Assembly: GCF_003261575.2 (NCBI RefSeq)
Contig: NZ_CP036175.1
Location: 3,844,001 to 3,908,000, forward strand
Source: Klebsiella huaxiensis
Lineage (GTDB): Bacteria; Pseudomonadota; Gammaproteobacteria; Enterobacterales; Enterobacteriaceae
DNA length: 64,000 nucleotides
Reading direction: 5' to 3'
Shown here: piece after piece, positions 35,993 through 44,799 of the stretch
How the letters are laid out: every line of letters starts with the position of its first letter
How positions within the stretch are numbered: position 1 is the stretch's first letter
Notes under the pieces: model-generated
Told to the model about the DNA's origin: nothing
Seen by the model: the letters and a program-made list of their open reading frames with translations, nothing else
Databases searched by the model: none
Translations under genes and position numbers: made by a program

Positions 35993-36018
35993 GAGCCGAT
36001 CGCGTTGCCGATCGGCTC
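35993..36018 (+). other. Hairpin between transketolase and IIA genes
   Basis: Perfect 10-bp inverted repeat GAGCCGATCG / CGATCGGCTC with a six-base loop in the 55-base gap. No U-run follows (CGTTATTAAAG). It could stabilise the upstream mRNA or slow read-through into the IIA gene. Confidence 0.6.
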
Positions 36019-36038
36019 CGTTATTAAAGAGGTCCAAT

Positions 36039-36479
36039 ATGGAAAATGCGTTATTTTCCGCCTGTCAGTTTGCCAGTAACGGGCTGGACTGGCGCAATGC
36101 CATTCAGCTCGCCTGCCACCCTTTGGAGCAGCAAGGAAAAATCACCTCGGAATATGCTCAGGCAATTATCAGTGCCACGGAACAACACGGCCCCTGGTAC
36201 ATACTCAGCCCGGAATTTGCGCTACCGCACGCGCGTCCGCAAGAAGGCGTGTTAAGCCAGAGCAGTGTACTTTCGTTGCTTTGTTGCGAAGAAGGCGTTG
36301 AATTTCCCGGCTATCCCGGTATACGGCTGATAGTGGTGCTGGCGGCAGCGGATAGCGAACAGCATATTCAAACGATCCAGCGGTTAGTGTGCTGGCTGGA
36401 TGAGGGGGACAGGCTACAACAATTCACTACAGTTCAGGATAAAGCCCAGTTTGCGGCGCTTATCGCTTCTCACCAATAG
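36039..36479 (+). CDS. PTS system IIA component, fructose/ascorbate (UlaC) type
   Basis: A 146-residue IIA domain of the PTS_EIIA_2 family, which takes phosphate from HPr. The active histidine is His64 in SPEFALPHARPQEGV, the standard family motif. It has an AGAGG Shine-Dalgarno. Placing IIA last, after the transketolase genes and a hairpin, sets it apart from IIB-IIC, but with them it makes a complete PTS. Its stop codon lies inside a 14-bp inverted repeat before the convergent ycaD. Confidence 0.93.
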   Translation: MENALFSACQFASNGLDWRNAIQLACHPLEQQGKITSEYAQAIISATEQHGPWYILSPEFALPHARPQEGVLSQSSVLSLLCCEEGVEFPGYPGIRLIVVLAAADSEQHIQTIQRLVCWLDEGDRLQQFTTVQDKAQFAALIASHQ

Positions 36480-36505
36480 TCAGGGGATGTATCCCCTGAC
36501 TATTG
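36474..36505. terminator. Convergent hairpin, possible bidirectional terminator
   Basis: Perfect 14-bp inverted repeat CAATAGTCAGGGGA / TCCCCTGACTATTG with a four-base loop between the IIA gene and convergent ycaD; it contains the IIA stop codon. There is no U-run on either side, so it may need Rho or act mainly as a 3' end stabiliser. Confidence 0.6.
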
Positions 36506-36511
36506 CTTGAA

Positions 36512-37660
36512 TCAGGCGTGCGCCACCGGCGTCGGATGATGTCCGGCCTTGCGCAGCAGCGTCAGAAGGTAGATAAAGGAGACGCTGGCAATCATGATAA
36601 ACAGCAGATTGTCTGAGAAATTTTGCATCAGCATGGCGGTAAGCGTCGGACCAAGCAGGCTACCAACGGTGTAGCTCATCAACAGCGCCTGGTTCATCGC
36701 CACCAGCTGATGACGTTCCACTTTTTCACAGGCCCAGGCCATAGCGACCGGGTAGAGCGTGAAGCCGGAAGCGCCAAGCACGAACAGCGCAGGCGCCATT
36801 GCGGCCTGGCTCAACATCGCCAGACAGCCCAAAATCACCACAAAAACCTGAACGCGCAGGACCATCAGACGGCCATAGCGATCGGCCAGTCGACCAATTG
36901 GCCACTGCCCAACGATACCCGCACTCACCATCACCGCCATCCAGAAGCCGATACCCGAATCGCTGACGCCCTTATGGTTCAGCCATAGCGGCATCAGTCC
37001 GTACAATGAACCGAGGACTATACCGGAGATAATGCAGCCGTTAACTCCGTGACGCGCCTGTCGCAGCCTTAACATTGGCCAGATACGCGCGGGTTCATGC
37101 TGCTCATCAGCTTGATTTGCCACGCGGGTAAACAGCAGCGGCAGAATGCCCGCCAGAGCCAGCGCCGTCACCCACGGTAGTACGCTCATCAAATCCGTCG
37201 GCAGTTTGCTGACCATTAATTGGCCCAGCACCGTGCCAACATAATAAATCATCATATACGCCGCCAGCAGGCGACCACGGCTACGTGAGGTGCCGCTACA
37301 GACCAGCGCGCTCTCAACCACCACCCAAATCATCGCGCAGCCCACGCCCGCTATAAAACGCCAGCTAAACCACGTCCAGAAACCAATGGTGATACCAAGA
37401 CCCACGCAGCCAACGGCAAAAATCATCGATGCCAGATAATAGCTACGGTTAAAACCCAGACGCTTAATCACCCATCCGGCCAACAGCGTTCCCACCAGGT
37501 TGCCGGTGAAATAGGACGAACCCACCATCCCAACCTGCCAGGTAGGCATGTTTTCATGGGCGAGCCAAAGCGGGACGAGCGTATTTAAAACCGCTATCGC
37601 CAGGGTCAATAAAAGCAGGCCACAGAGCAACATTTGCACTGGCCGGGTGTAGATGGTCAT
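36512..37660 (-). CDS. ycaD: Major facilitator superfamily transporter YcaD
   Basis: A 382-residue, twelve-helix MFS protein, same length and sequence pattern as E. coli YcaD, whose substrate is not known. MFS motif A-like segments are VGTLLAGWVIKRLGFNRSYY (loop 2-3, residues ~56-75) and GQWPIGRLADRYGRLMVL (loop 8-9, ~251). The N- and C-terminal halves show the usual internal repeat. Not obviously part of the PTS operon, as it is on the opposite strand and conserved in genomes lacking that operon. Confidence 0.92.
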   Translation of the reverse strand: MTIYTRPVQMLLCGLLLLTLAIAVLNTLVPLWLAHENMPTWQVGMVGSSYFTGNLVGTLLAGWVIKRLGFNRSYYLASMIFAVGCVGLGITIGFWTWFSWRFIAGVGCAMIWVVVESALVCSGTSRSRGRLLAAYMMIYYVGTVLGQLMVSKLPTDLMSVLPWVTALALAGILPLLFTRVANQADEQHEPARIWPMLRLRQARHGVNGCIISGIVLGSLYGLMPLWLNHKGVSDSGIGFWMAVMVSAGIVGQWPIGRLADRYGRLMVLRVQVFVVILGCLAMLSQAAMAPALFVLGASGFTLYPVAMAWACEKVERHQLVAMNQALLMSYTVGSLLGPTLTAMLMQNFSDNLLFIMIASVSFIYLLTLLRKAGHHPTPVAHA

Positions 37661-37890
37661 GGATATAAACCGTGATGGAGTTCAGATTTCGTGCGCATCA
37701 TGCCACTGCCGCAAACATTGTCAATCCACCACAAATCAGGCATCGCGGGGTTTGCGGGCGAACGATAGAAGTTTTTTATCCAGCGAGTCGGCAACAGAAT
37801 CGTTATTTATATTATTCCATTGTTTTTATTAATTTATTAGAAAACAGAGGCGGGAATATCAGTAGAAATATTTCATGAATCGACCGCACT

Positions 37891-37926
37891 TTTTATCGCG
37901 CCAGAGTACTTATTTCTGGCGCGATA
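37891..37926. repeat. Inverted repeat downstream of dmsC
   Basis: TTTATCGCGCCAGA / TCTGGCGCGATAAA separated by about eight bases, immediately after the dmsC stop. It is a strong stem but without a U-run on the minus strand; it probably protects or ends the dmsABC mRNA. The rest of the 273-base gap up to ycaD shows no gene. Confidence 0.65.
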
Positions 37927-37933
37927 AAGGTCA

Positions 37934-38797
37934 TTAACTGGCGATAGCCATCCCTACGGTCATATGCAGGCCATAGAAGACGCCACGACCAATCATCTCA
38001 CCAACCAGTACCAGCACAAATGCCAGCCCCAGTAGCGGTAATGCAGGCTGATATCCCTTAAGTTGTGGGGCAACCCAGCAAACCAGCGCCAGCACCAGCG
38101 CAACCACGCGCCATGCCATCAGCGAACCGTAATCCGGCACCAGAGCCGAGGCCTGCTGTATGGAACTATGGATTGTTGCCAGTTCGCTCCCCTGCATCAA
38201 TACCACCGTCACGCTAACCACCAGCGCCAGCAAAGTTACTGCAGGCAACAGACGCATCGCCCAGCCATTAACTCCCGAGAAACGCAGCAGCAGATATCCC
38301 AGCAGCGGGCCGCCGATAAACATCGTCAGGAAGAAGCTAAGCGGCGTCCAGATCGTGTACCAGGTAGGTACCGTATCGATGGTGTTATACACACGCACCA
38401 TCATCCAGACGAAGATAACGCCCAGCACCATGGTAACGACCAGCCAGAGGTTACGCAGTCCCGACGGGAGTTTATTGACCACCGCCAGCAGCCAGCCAAT
38501 ACCGCCGATGGCGAAGAAAATCGCCCCGCTGGCGATTTCATTACTCAACGACGAAGCACCCACGCGATTCAACGAATTAAAAGCACGCATTGGCGATCCG
38601 AGATGCATCGTGGAGGCAATAAAACCAATCCCCATCAGCACCCACAGGCCAAACATACTCCACACCACTCGCTGCTGTTGTTCACGCGATAAGTCGCCTT
38701 TCATTAGCGCCAGGGCCAGTACAATAAACCCGCCCACCACGCACTGCCCAAAAACCGTGAAAATCATCAACGGCCATTCATGCCATCCACTCCCCAT
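37934..38797 (-). CDS. dmsC: DMSO reductase anchor subunit DmsC
   Basis: Integral membrane subunit (NrfD/DmsC family) that oxidises menaquinol and anchors DmsAB. It has 287 residues, as in E. coli, with eight hydrophobic helices. The start at ATG 38797 (MGSGWHEWPLMIFTVFGQ) has AAGGAGG upstream; the frame is open 15 codons further, but that lies inside dmsB. Conserved MHLGSPMRAFNSLNR near residue 65 and the C-terminal GRGVFYGLHMTVGM are present. It begins one base after the dmsB stop. Confidence 0.97.
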   Translation of the reverse strand: MGSGWHEWPLMIFTVFGQCVVGGFIVLALALMKGDLSREQQQRVVWSMFGLWVLMGIGFIASTMHLGSPMRAFNSLNRVGASSLSNEIASGAIFFAIGGIGWLLAVVNKLPSGLRNLWLVVTMVLGVIFVWMMVRVYNTIDTVPTWYTIWTPLSFFLTMFIGGPLLGYLLLRFSGVNGWAMRLLPAVTLLALVVSVTVVLMQGSELATIHSSIQQASALVPDYGSLMAWRVVALVLALVCWVAPQLKGYQPALPLLGLAFVLVLVGEMIGRGVFYGLHMTVGMAIAS

Positions 38798-38798
38798 C

Positions 38799-39416
38799 TC
38801 ACACCTCCTTCGGGTTGGCCAGATAGCCGGTGGTATCACCACACGGACGGCTGTTGGCGTTAGGTTTTATTACAATGCTTGGCTTAGTGAAATGCGCGGC
38901 AGGTAGCGGCGCAACGGCAGCCAACTGACCGTGTTTTTTACGCAATTCTTCAATAGGGCCAAAATCGAGCGCGCGCAGCGGACAAGATTCGACGCAGATC
39001 GGTTTTTTGCCTTCGGCTACGCGTTCATGGCAACCATCACACTTAGTCATGTGCCCTTTCGCCGCATTGTACTGTGGCGCACCGTACGGACAGGCCATAT
39101 GGCAATAGCGGCAGCCGATACACACATCTTCATCCACCACCACAAAACCATCTTCACGCTTGTGCATCGCACCGCTTGGACAAACCTTGGTACAGGCCGG
39201 ATCCTCACAATGGTTGCAGGCGATAGAGAGATAGTAGGCAAAAACGTTTTGCTGCCAGACGCCGTTATCTTCCTGCCAGTCGCCACCGGCGTATTCGTAA
39301 ATGCGGCGGAAGCTCACATCCGGCGTGAGATTTTTGTAGTCTTTACAAGCCAGTTCGCAGGTTTTGCAACCGGTGCAACGGGCGGAATCAATAAAAAATC
39401 CATATTGAGTTGTCAT
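38799..39416 (-). CDS. dmsB: DMSO reductase iron-sulphur subunit DmsB
   Basis: Electron-transfer subunit with four [4Fe-4S] clusters, carrying electrons from DmsC to DmsA. It has 205 residues. Four cysteine groups are visible: CTGCKTCELACKD, CNHCEDPACTKVCPSGA, CIGCRYCHMACPYGAPQ and KCDGCHERV with CVESCPLRAL. It begins 10 bases after the dmsA stop. Confidence 0.98.
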   Translation of the reverse strand: MTTQYGFFIDSARCTGCKTCELACKDYKNLTPDVSFRRIYEYAGGDWQEDNGVWQQNVFAYYLSIACNHCEDPACTKVCPSGAMHKREDGFVVVDEDVCIGCRYCHMACPYGAPQYNAAKGHMTKCDGCHERVAEGKKPICVESCPLRALDFGPIEELRKKHGQLAAVAPLPAAHFTKPSIVIKPNANSRPCGDTTGYLANPKEV

Positions 39417-39426
39417 CGGTCACTCC

Positions 39427-41865
39427 TTACAGCTTTTCAACCTGGACAAGGTTGGTATGCGATGGGTTGCCTTTCGCCAGCGGCGACGGGCGTTGGGTGG
39501 TCAGCACGTTAATGCTGCCCGCCTGATCCACGCGACCTGCATCCGGGTTGTACCAGGCCCCCTCTCCCAACGCGACAACGCCAGGCATCATTCGCGGCGT
39601 CACTTTAGCTTCGATATGCACTTCACCACGGTCGTTGAAAATACGGATACGATCGCCATTGGCGATCCCGCGTTTCTTCGCATCAAGTGGGTTAATCCAC
39701 ATCTCCTGACGGCAAGCAGCCTTCAGTACATCAACGTTGCCGTAGGTTGAGTGGGTGCGAGCTTTGTAGTGGAAACCGGTAAGTTGTAGCGGATAATTTT
39801 TAGTCAAAGGATCGTTATAGTTTTCGAACCCTGGGCTATAGATCGGCAGCGGATCGATAACGTCTTCTTCTTTTAGCTCCCAGGTCGCGGCAATCTCCGC
39901 TAGCTGTGCAGAGTAAATTTCGATTTTCCCTGACGGAGTGGTTAACGGGTTAGCCGCAGGATCTTCGCGGAAAGCCCTGTAGGCTACGTGATGCCCTTCA
40001 GGATCGCGCTGTTTGAACATTCCTTGTTTACGGAATTCATCAAACGGCAATAGCTCAGGAATCGCTTTACGGGATTGCTCATAGAGATGACGTAACCACT
40101 CTTCCTGAGTACGCCCTTCCGTAAACTGTTGCTCAACGCCCATGCGTTTTGCCAGTTCCGTCGTCATGTCGTAGATGTTCTTGCACTCAAAGCGAGGTTT
40201 GATCGCCTGGTCGGCAAAAATCACGTAAGACATGTTGCCGCAGGAGGCGTCGAGGGCAAAATCCATCTGCTCTGAGGCCGTACAATCAGGTAGCAAAATA
40301 TCGGCATATTTCGCTGACGAGGTCATATGGCAATCAATCACCACAATCATCTCGCACTTCTTGTCATCCTGCAGAATTTCATGAGTACGGTTGATTTCTG
40401 AATGCTGATTTATCAGACAGTTACCAGCATAGTTCCAGACCATTTTGATGGGCACATCGAGCTTATCTTTGCCGCGCACGCCGTCGCGCAGCGCGGTCAT
40501 TTCGGTCCCGCGTTCAATAGCATCGGTCCACATAAACATGGAAATGCTGGTTTCAACTGGGTTTTCCAGCGTCGGCATACGTTCAAACGGCAACGAGTAA
40601 GAGCCTTCACGCGCGCCGGTATTCCCACCATTGATCCCGACGTTACCGGTTAAAATCGCCAGCATAGAGATTGCACGGGAAACCAACTCGCCGTTGGCGT
40701 GACGCTGCGGTCCCCAGCCCTGGGAAATGTAGGCAGGCTTGGCACCAGCAATCTCACGCGCCAATTGTACAATACGCGCCTGCGGGATGCCGGTAATCGT
40801 CGATGCCCACTCAGGGGTTTTCGCAATACCATCTTTGCCCTGACCGAGAATATAGGCCTTATAGTGGCCATTGGCTGGCGCACCTTCCGGCAACGTTTTC
40901 TCGTCATAGCCTACGCAGTACTTATCCAGGAAAGCCTGATCAACGAGATTTTCGCTAATCATTACCCACGCCAGCGCGGAAACCAGTGCAGCATCAGTAC
41001 CGGGTCGGATGGGGATCCACTCGTCTTCACGCCCAGCGCCGGTATCGGTGTAGCGAGGATCGATAATGATCAGCCTGGCATTAGATTTCTCTCGCGCCTG
41101 CTCCAGGTAGTAGGTCACCCCGCCGCCGCTCATTCGAGTTTCACCTGGGTTGTTGCCAAACAGCACCACCAGCTTACTGTTTTCGATATCCGAAGGGCTA
41201 TTGCCATCAGCCCAGCCGCCGTAAGTGTAATTCAGACCTGCGGCGATTTGCGCGGTGGAGTAGTCGCCGTAATGGTTAAGATAACCGCCGCAGCAGTTCA
41301 TCAGGCGGGCAATCAGGGTTTTCCCCGGTGGCCAGGAACGCGTCAAGGTACCACCCAGGGTTCCGGTACCGTAGTTCAGATAGATCGATTCGTTACCGTA
41401 GTCTTTAATCAAGCGCTGCATATTGCTGGCGATAGTATCGAACGCTTCCTCCCAACTGATGCGCTCAAACTTACCTTCACCGCGTTTGCCAACGCGCTTC
41501 ATCGGATATTTCAGGCGATCGGGATTATAGACGCGCCGACGCATCGAGCGACCGCGCAGACAGGCACGAACCTGGTGCAGACCATCATAGTTATCATCGC
41601 CGAGATTATCGGTCTCAACATATTTGATTTCGCCATCAACCACATGCATACGCAGCGGACAGCGGCTACCGCAGTTAACCGTACAGGCGCTCCAGGTGAC
41701 CGTTTCGCTAACAGGAATTTGGGTGTCCGCAGCATAGGCAATGCGAGCGAAGGGTAATGTAAATGCGCTGCTGGCCATCGCCAGCCCGCCAATCGCCGTG
41801 GTTTTCATTAAACCACGCCGGCTCACCTCGGCAGCCAGTAAAGCATCGGGGGTTTTGGTTTTCAT
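39427..41865 (-). CDS. dmsA: DMSO reductase catalytic subunit DmsA
   Basis: Molybdopterin (bis-MGD) enzyme that reduces dimethyl sulphoxide and amine N-oxides as terminal step of anaerobic respiration. It has 812 residues (E. coli 814). The twin-arginine leader is SRRGLMK (residues 15-21), with hydrophobic region and cleavage near IAYA. Next come the cysteine motif CTVNCGSRCPLR, the molybdenum-serine region NHYGDYSTAQ and the C-terminal molydopterin dinucleotide-binding domain. Compared with E. coli, the stretch after the leader (TQIPVSETVTWSACTVNC) is two residues shorter. It heads the dmsABC operon. Confidence 0.98.
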   Translation of the reverse strand: MKTKTPDALLAAEVSRRGLMKTTAIGGLAMASSAFTLPFARIAYAADTQIPVSETVTWSACTVNCGSRCPLRMHVVDGEIKYVETDNLGDDNYDGLHQVRACLRGRSMRRRVYNPDRLKYPMKRVGKRGEGKFERISWEEAFDTIASNMQRLIKDYGNESIYLNYGTGTLGGTLTRSWPPGKTLIARLMNCCGGYLNHYGDYSTAQIAAGLNYTYGGWADGNSPSDIENSKLVVLFGNNPGETRMSGGGVTYYLEQAREKSNARLIIIDPRYTDTGAGREDEWIPIRPGTDAALVSALAWVMISENLVDQAFLDKYCVGYDEKTLPEGAPANGHYKAYILGQGKDGIAKTPEWASTITGIPQARIVQLAREIAGAKPAYISQGWGPQRHANGELVSRAISMLAILTGNVGINGGNTGAREGSYSLPFERMPTLENPVETSISMFMWTDAIERGTEMTALRDGVRGKDKLDVPIKMVWNYAGNCLINQHSEINRTHEILQDDKKCEMIVVIDCHMTSSAKYADILLPDCTASEQMDFALDASCGNMSYVIFADQAIKPRFECKNIYDMTTELAKRMGVEQQFTEGRTQEEWLRHLYEQSRKAIPELLPFDEFRKQGMFKQRDPEGHHVAYRAFREDPAANPLTTPSGKIEIYSAQLAEIAATWELKEEDVIDPLPIYSPGFENYNDPLTKNYPLQLTGFHYKARTHSTYGNVDVLKAACRQEMWINPLDAKKRGIANGDRIRIFNDRGEVHIEAKVTPRMMPGVVALGEGAWYNPDAGRVDQAGSINVLTTQRPSPLAKGNPSHTNLVQVEKL

Positions 41866-42020
41866 AAATACTCGCTTTGGTTGCTCACAATTAACTGAAA
41901 ACCGTTATATAGATTAATATATAAAGAAATTAGCCTTTATTAGTTTTTTATACTGGTTAATCCAAAGGGAGTATCTTCGTATTCACTGAGGCGATTATTG
42001 CCCGGTATCAAGAAGGGGGT

Positions 42021-42047
42021 AAAAAAAAAGCGCCTGAAGGCGCTTTT
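42021..42047 (-). terminator. Rho-independent terminator after serS
   Basis: Stem AAAAGCGCC / GGCGCTTTT with a TTCA loop and a nine-base U-run on the minus strand, 19 bases past the serS stop. The remaining ~150 bases up to dmsA are AT-rich; I could not find a convincing FNR palindrome there. Confidence 0.92.
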
Positions 42048-42065
42048 GAGAAGAGTGTCTAAAAA

Positions 42066-43358
42066 TCAGCCGATAAATTCGAGGCCACGCATGTACGGAC
42101 GCAGAATTTCCGGGATCTCGATGCGACCATCAGCCTGCTGATAGTTCTCCATCAGGGCAACCAGCGTACGTCCGACCGCGAGGCCAGAGCCGTTCAGCGT
42201 GTGCACCAGGCGAGTTTTCTTGTCAGACTTGCTGCGGCAGCGAGCCTGCATACGACGCGCCTGGAAATCCCCGACGTTGGAGCAGGAAGAAATTTCACGG
42301 TAGGTGTTCTGCGCCGGAACCCACACTTCCAGATCGTAGGTTTTGCATGCACTAAAGCCCATATCACCAGTGCACAAAGCCACTTTACGATACGGCAGAT
42401 CCAGCAATTGCAGAACCTTTTCCGCATGCCCGGTCATTTCTTCCAGCGCCGCCATTGAATCTTCCGGACGCACGATCTGTACCATTTCGACTTTGTCGAA
42501 CTGGTGCATACGGATCAGGCCGCGAGTGTCACGACCATAGGAGCCCGCTTCAGAGCGGAAGCAAGGGGTATGCGCTGTCATTTTGATCGGCAGATCGTCT
42601 TCGTCGATGATCTCATCGCGAACCAGGTTGGTCAGCGGGACTTCCGCCGTCGGGATCAGCGCGTAGTTGCTGCTATCGGCTTCTTCTTCCAGCGGGCGGG
42701 TGTGGAACAGATCGCCTGCGAATTTTGGCAGTTGGCCGGTGCCGTACAGCGTGTCCTGGTTAACCAGATACGGAACATAGTTTTCGCTGTAACCGTGCTG
42801 TTCAGTGTGCAAGTCCAGCATAAACTGCGCCAGCGCGCGATGCAGGCGAGCCAGTTGGCCTTTCATTACCACAAAACGGGAACCAGTCAGCTTCACGGCG
42901 GCGGCAAAATCCAGGCCTCCGTGCATTTCGCCCAGCGTCACGTGATCGCGAACGTCAAAATCAAACTCACGCGGCGTACCCCAGCGGCTAACTTCAACGT
43001 TATCGTTTTCATCGCGACCGGCCGGAACATCGTCGTGCGGGAGATTAGGGATAGTCAGCGCGATATCACGGATTTCCGCCAGTAGTGTATCCAGTTCGGC
43101 CTTCGCAGCATCGAGCTGTTCACCGAGCTTATTCACTTCCAGGCGTAATGGCTCGATATCTTCCCCACGCGCTTTCGCCTGGCCTATGGATTTCGATCGG
43201 GAGTTGCGCTCCGCCTGCAGGTTTTCAGTTTGAACCTGCAGAACTTTACGACGCTCTTCCAGAGCGCGAAGTTTATCTACATCCAGCTTATAGCCCCGGC
43301 GTGCCAGTTTTTCTGCGACTGCGTCTGGCTCGGTACGCAGCAGATTGGGATCGAGCAT
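42066..43358 (-). CDS. serS: Seryl-tRNA synthetase
   Basis: Class II synthetase charging tRNA-Ser and, as first step of selenocysteine insertion, tRNA-Sec. It has 430 residues. The N-terminal long coiled-coil arm that holds the tRNA variable loop spans ~30-100 (Gln/Glu/Leu-rich). Motif 2 is CFRSEAGSYGRDTRGLIRMHQF and motif 3 is NGSGLAVGRTLVALMENYQ (each read in parts). It follows rarA with an 89-base gap. Confidence 0.98.
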   Translation of the reverse strand: MLDPNLLRTEPDAVAEKLARRGYKLDVDKLRALEERRKVLQVQTENLQAERNSRSKSIGQAKARGEDIEPLRLEVNKLGEQLDAAKAELDTLLAEIRDIALTIPNLPHDDVPAGRDENDNVEVSRWGTPREFDFDVRDHVTLGEMHGGLDFAAAVKLTGSRFVVMKGQLARLHRALAQFMLDLHTEQHGYSENYVPYLVNQDTLYGTGQLPKFAGDLFHTRPLEEEADSSNYALIPTAEVPLTNLVRDEIIDEDDLPIKMTAHTPCFRSEAGSYGRDTRGLIRMHQFDKVEMVQIVRPEDSMAALEEMTGHAEKVLQLLDLPYRKVALCTGDMGFSACKTYDLEVWVPAQNTYREISSCSNVGDFQARRMQARCRSKSDKKTRLVHTLNGSGLAVGRTLVALMENYQQADGRIEIPEILRPYMRGLEFIG

Positions 43359-43386
43359 GCTTATCCTGTGCTTATCGAATTAATAA

Positions 43387-43410
43387 AGAAAAATGGCCGC
43401 AGATGCGACC
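43387..43410 (-). terminator. Terminator hairpin between rarA and serS
   Basis: Minus-strand stem GGTCGC / GCGGCC (one G-U pair) with ATCT loop followed by ATTTTTCTTT. It is only ~29 bases before the serS start, so it would be inside the leader if serS has its own promoter upstream. Confidence 0.7.
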
Positions 43411-43447
43411 ACGGAAATATTGTGACAACCTTACCGCAACGCCCCAA

Positions 43448-44791
43448 TTATCGGTAGCGTTTTATCGGGCTATTTTGATCCTGTTCGGTTAACCAGGCGA
43501 GCTTTTCGCCTATTTTGCCTTCCAGCCCCCGGTTTGTCGGCTGATAATAGCGTGTTTGTGCCATTTCCTGCGGGAAATACTGCTCTCCCGCGGCATAAGC
43601 ATTGGGTTCATCGTGCGCATAGCGATACTCTTGCCCGTAGCCCATTTCTTTCATCAGTTTGGTTGGTGCATTACGCAAATGCACCGGTACATCATAGTCA
43701 GGGCGCTCGCGAGCATCAGCCATCGCCGCTTTAAATGCCGTGTAAACTGCGTTGCTTTTTGGCGCGCAGGCAAGATAGACAATCGCCTGCGCAATCGCCC
43801 GCTCGCCTTCAGCCGGGCCGACGCGGGTGAAGCAGTCCCAGGCGGAAATGGCGACCTGCATCGCCCGCGGATCGGCATTGCCGACGTCTTCCGAAGCTAT
43901 CGCCAGACAGCGCCGAGCCACATACAGCGGATCGCCACCGGCAGTAATAATTCGCGCATACCAGTACAGGGCCGCGTCCGGTGCACTCCCGCGAACCGAT
44001 TTGTGTAGTGCGGAGATTAAATCGTAGAAACGGTCGCCTTTATTATCGAACCGCGCGCTGCGTTCTCCGGCAATTTCAGTCAACAACTCAACGTTCAGCA
44101 CTCGATTACCGGAAGCATCGGTTTCGGCCATATCGGCCATCATTTCCAGAGTATTCAGCGCCCGGCGCGCATCACCGTTTACCAGATCGGCAATGGCCTT
44201 GCGCGTCTGGTCCGGCAGAACTATATTTTGCCCGCCGTAGCCTCGGGTTTTATCACTCATTGCCTGATCGAGAACCTGCTCAATGTCGTCACCGGTTAGT
44301 GATTTCAGCAGATAGACGCGCGCACGCGATAGCAGCGCAGAGTTGAGTTCAAAGGACGGGTTTTCCGTTGTCGCGCCGATAAAGGTGATGGTCCCGTCTT
44401 CAATATGCGGCAGAAAAGCATCTTGCTGGCTTTTATTGAAACGGTGAACTTCGTCGACAAACAGGATCGTGCGGCGGCCTGCGTTGCGGTTTTGACGCGC
44501 CCGCTCGATGGCCTCACGGATCTCTTTCACGCCGGAGGTCACTGCCGAGATGCGTTCTACGTCGGCGCTGGCATAGCGGGCAATGACCTCAGCCAGCGTA
44601 GTTTTTCCGGTACCCGGCGGTCCCCACAGGATCATGGAGTGCAGATGCCCGGCTTCAATTGCCCTCGGCAAAGGTTTACCGGGTGCCAACAGATGCTGCT
44701 GGCCGATGTACTGTGCTAAATTTTCTGGCCGCATACGAGCGGCCAGTGGTTGAAACGCGTTATCGGAAAAATCGAGCGACAGATTGCTCAC
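43448..44791 (-). CDS. rarA: Replication-associated recombination protein RarA (MgsA)
   Basis: Clamp-loader-like AAA+ ATPase that acts at stalled replication forks. It has 447 residues. Walker A GPPGTGKTTLAEVIAR is near residue 57, Walker B ILFVDEVHRFNKSQQ near 110, sensor 1 GATTENPSFELN and Arg-finger SRARV follow. The C-terminal tetramerisation domain (YWYARIITAGGDPLYVARR) is intact. It lies eight bases after lolA, as in E. coli, so the two are probably co-transcribed. Confidence 0.97.
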   Translation of the reverse strand: MSNLSLDFSDNAFQPLAARMRPENLAQYIGQQHLLAPGKPLPRAIEAGHLHSMILWGPPGTGKTTLAEVIARYASADVERISAVTSGVKEIREAIERARQNRNAGRRTILFVDEVHRFNKSQQDAFLPHIEDGTITFIGATTENPSFELNSALLSRARVYLLKSLTGDDIEQVLDQAMSDKTRGYGGQNIVLPDQTRKAIADLVNGDARRALNTLEMMADMAETDASGNRVLNVELLTEIAGERSARFDNKGDRFYDLISALHKSVRGSAPDAALYWYARIITAGGDPLYVARRCLAIASEDVGNADPRAMQVAISAWDCFTRVGPAEGERAIAQAIVYLACAPKSNAVYTAFKAAMADARERPDYDVPVHLRNAPTKLMKEMGYGQEYRYAHDEPNAYAAGEQYFPQEMAQTRYYQPTNRGLEGKIGEKLAWLTEQDQNSPIKRYR

Positions 44792-44799
44792 GTTCGCCT

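Noticed and set aside
31671..36511. Mobile element bounding the PTS-transketolase set
   Set aside because: No transposase, integrase, tRNA end or flanking direct repeat was seen; coding style does not differ visibly from the neighbours.
40699..41757. A 352-codon open frame antisense to dmsA
   Set aside because: Lies wholly within the well-supported dmsA gene, without family motifs or a start signal.
41866..42020. FNR site for dmsABC
   Set aside because: Expected from E. coli, but I found no TTGAT-N4-ATCAA-like palindrome good enough to list; only AT-rich sequence.
43359..43447. T-box riboswitch before serS
   Set aside because: The leader is too short, lacks the T-box consensus, and such elements are not typical of enterobacteria.
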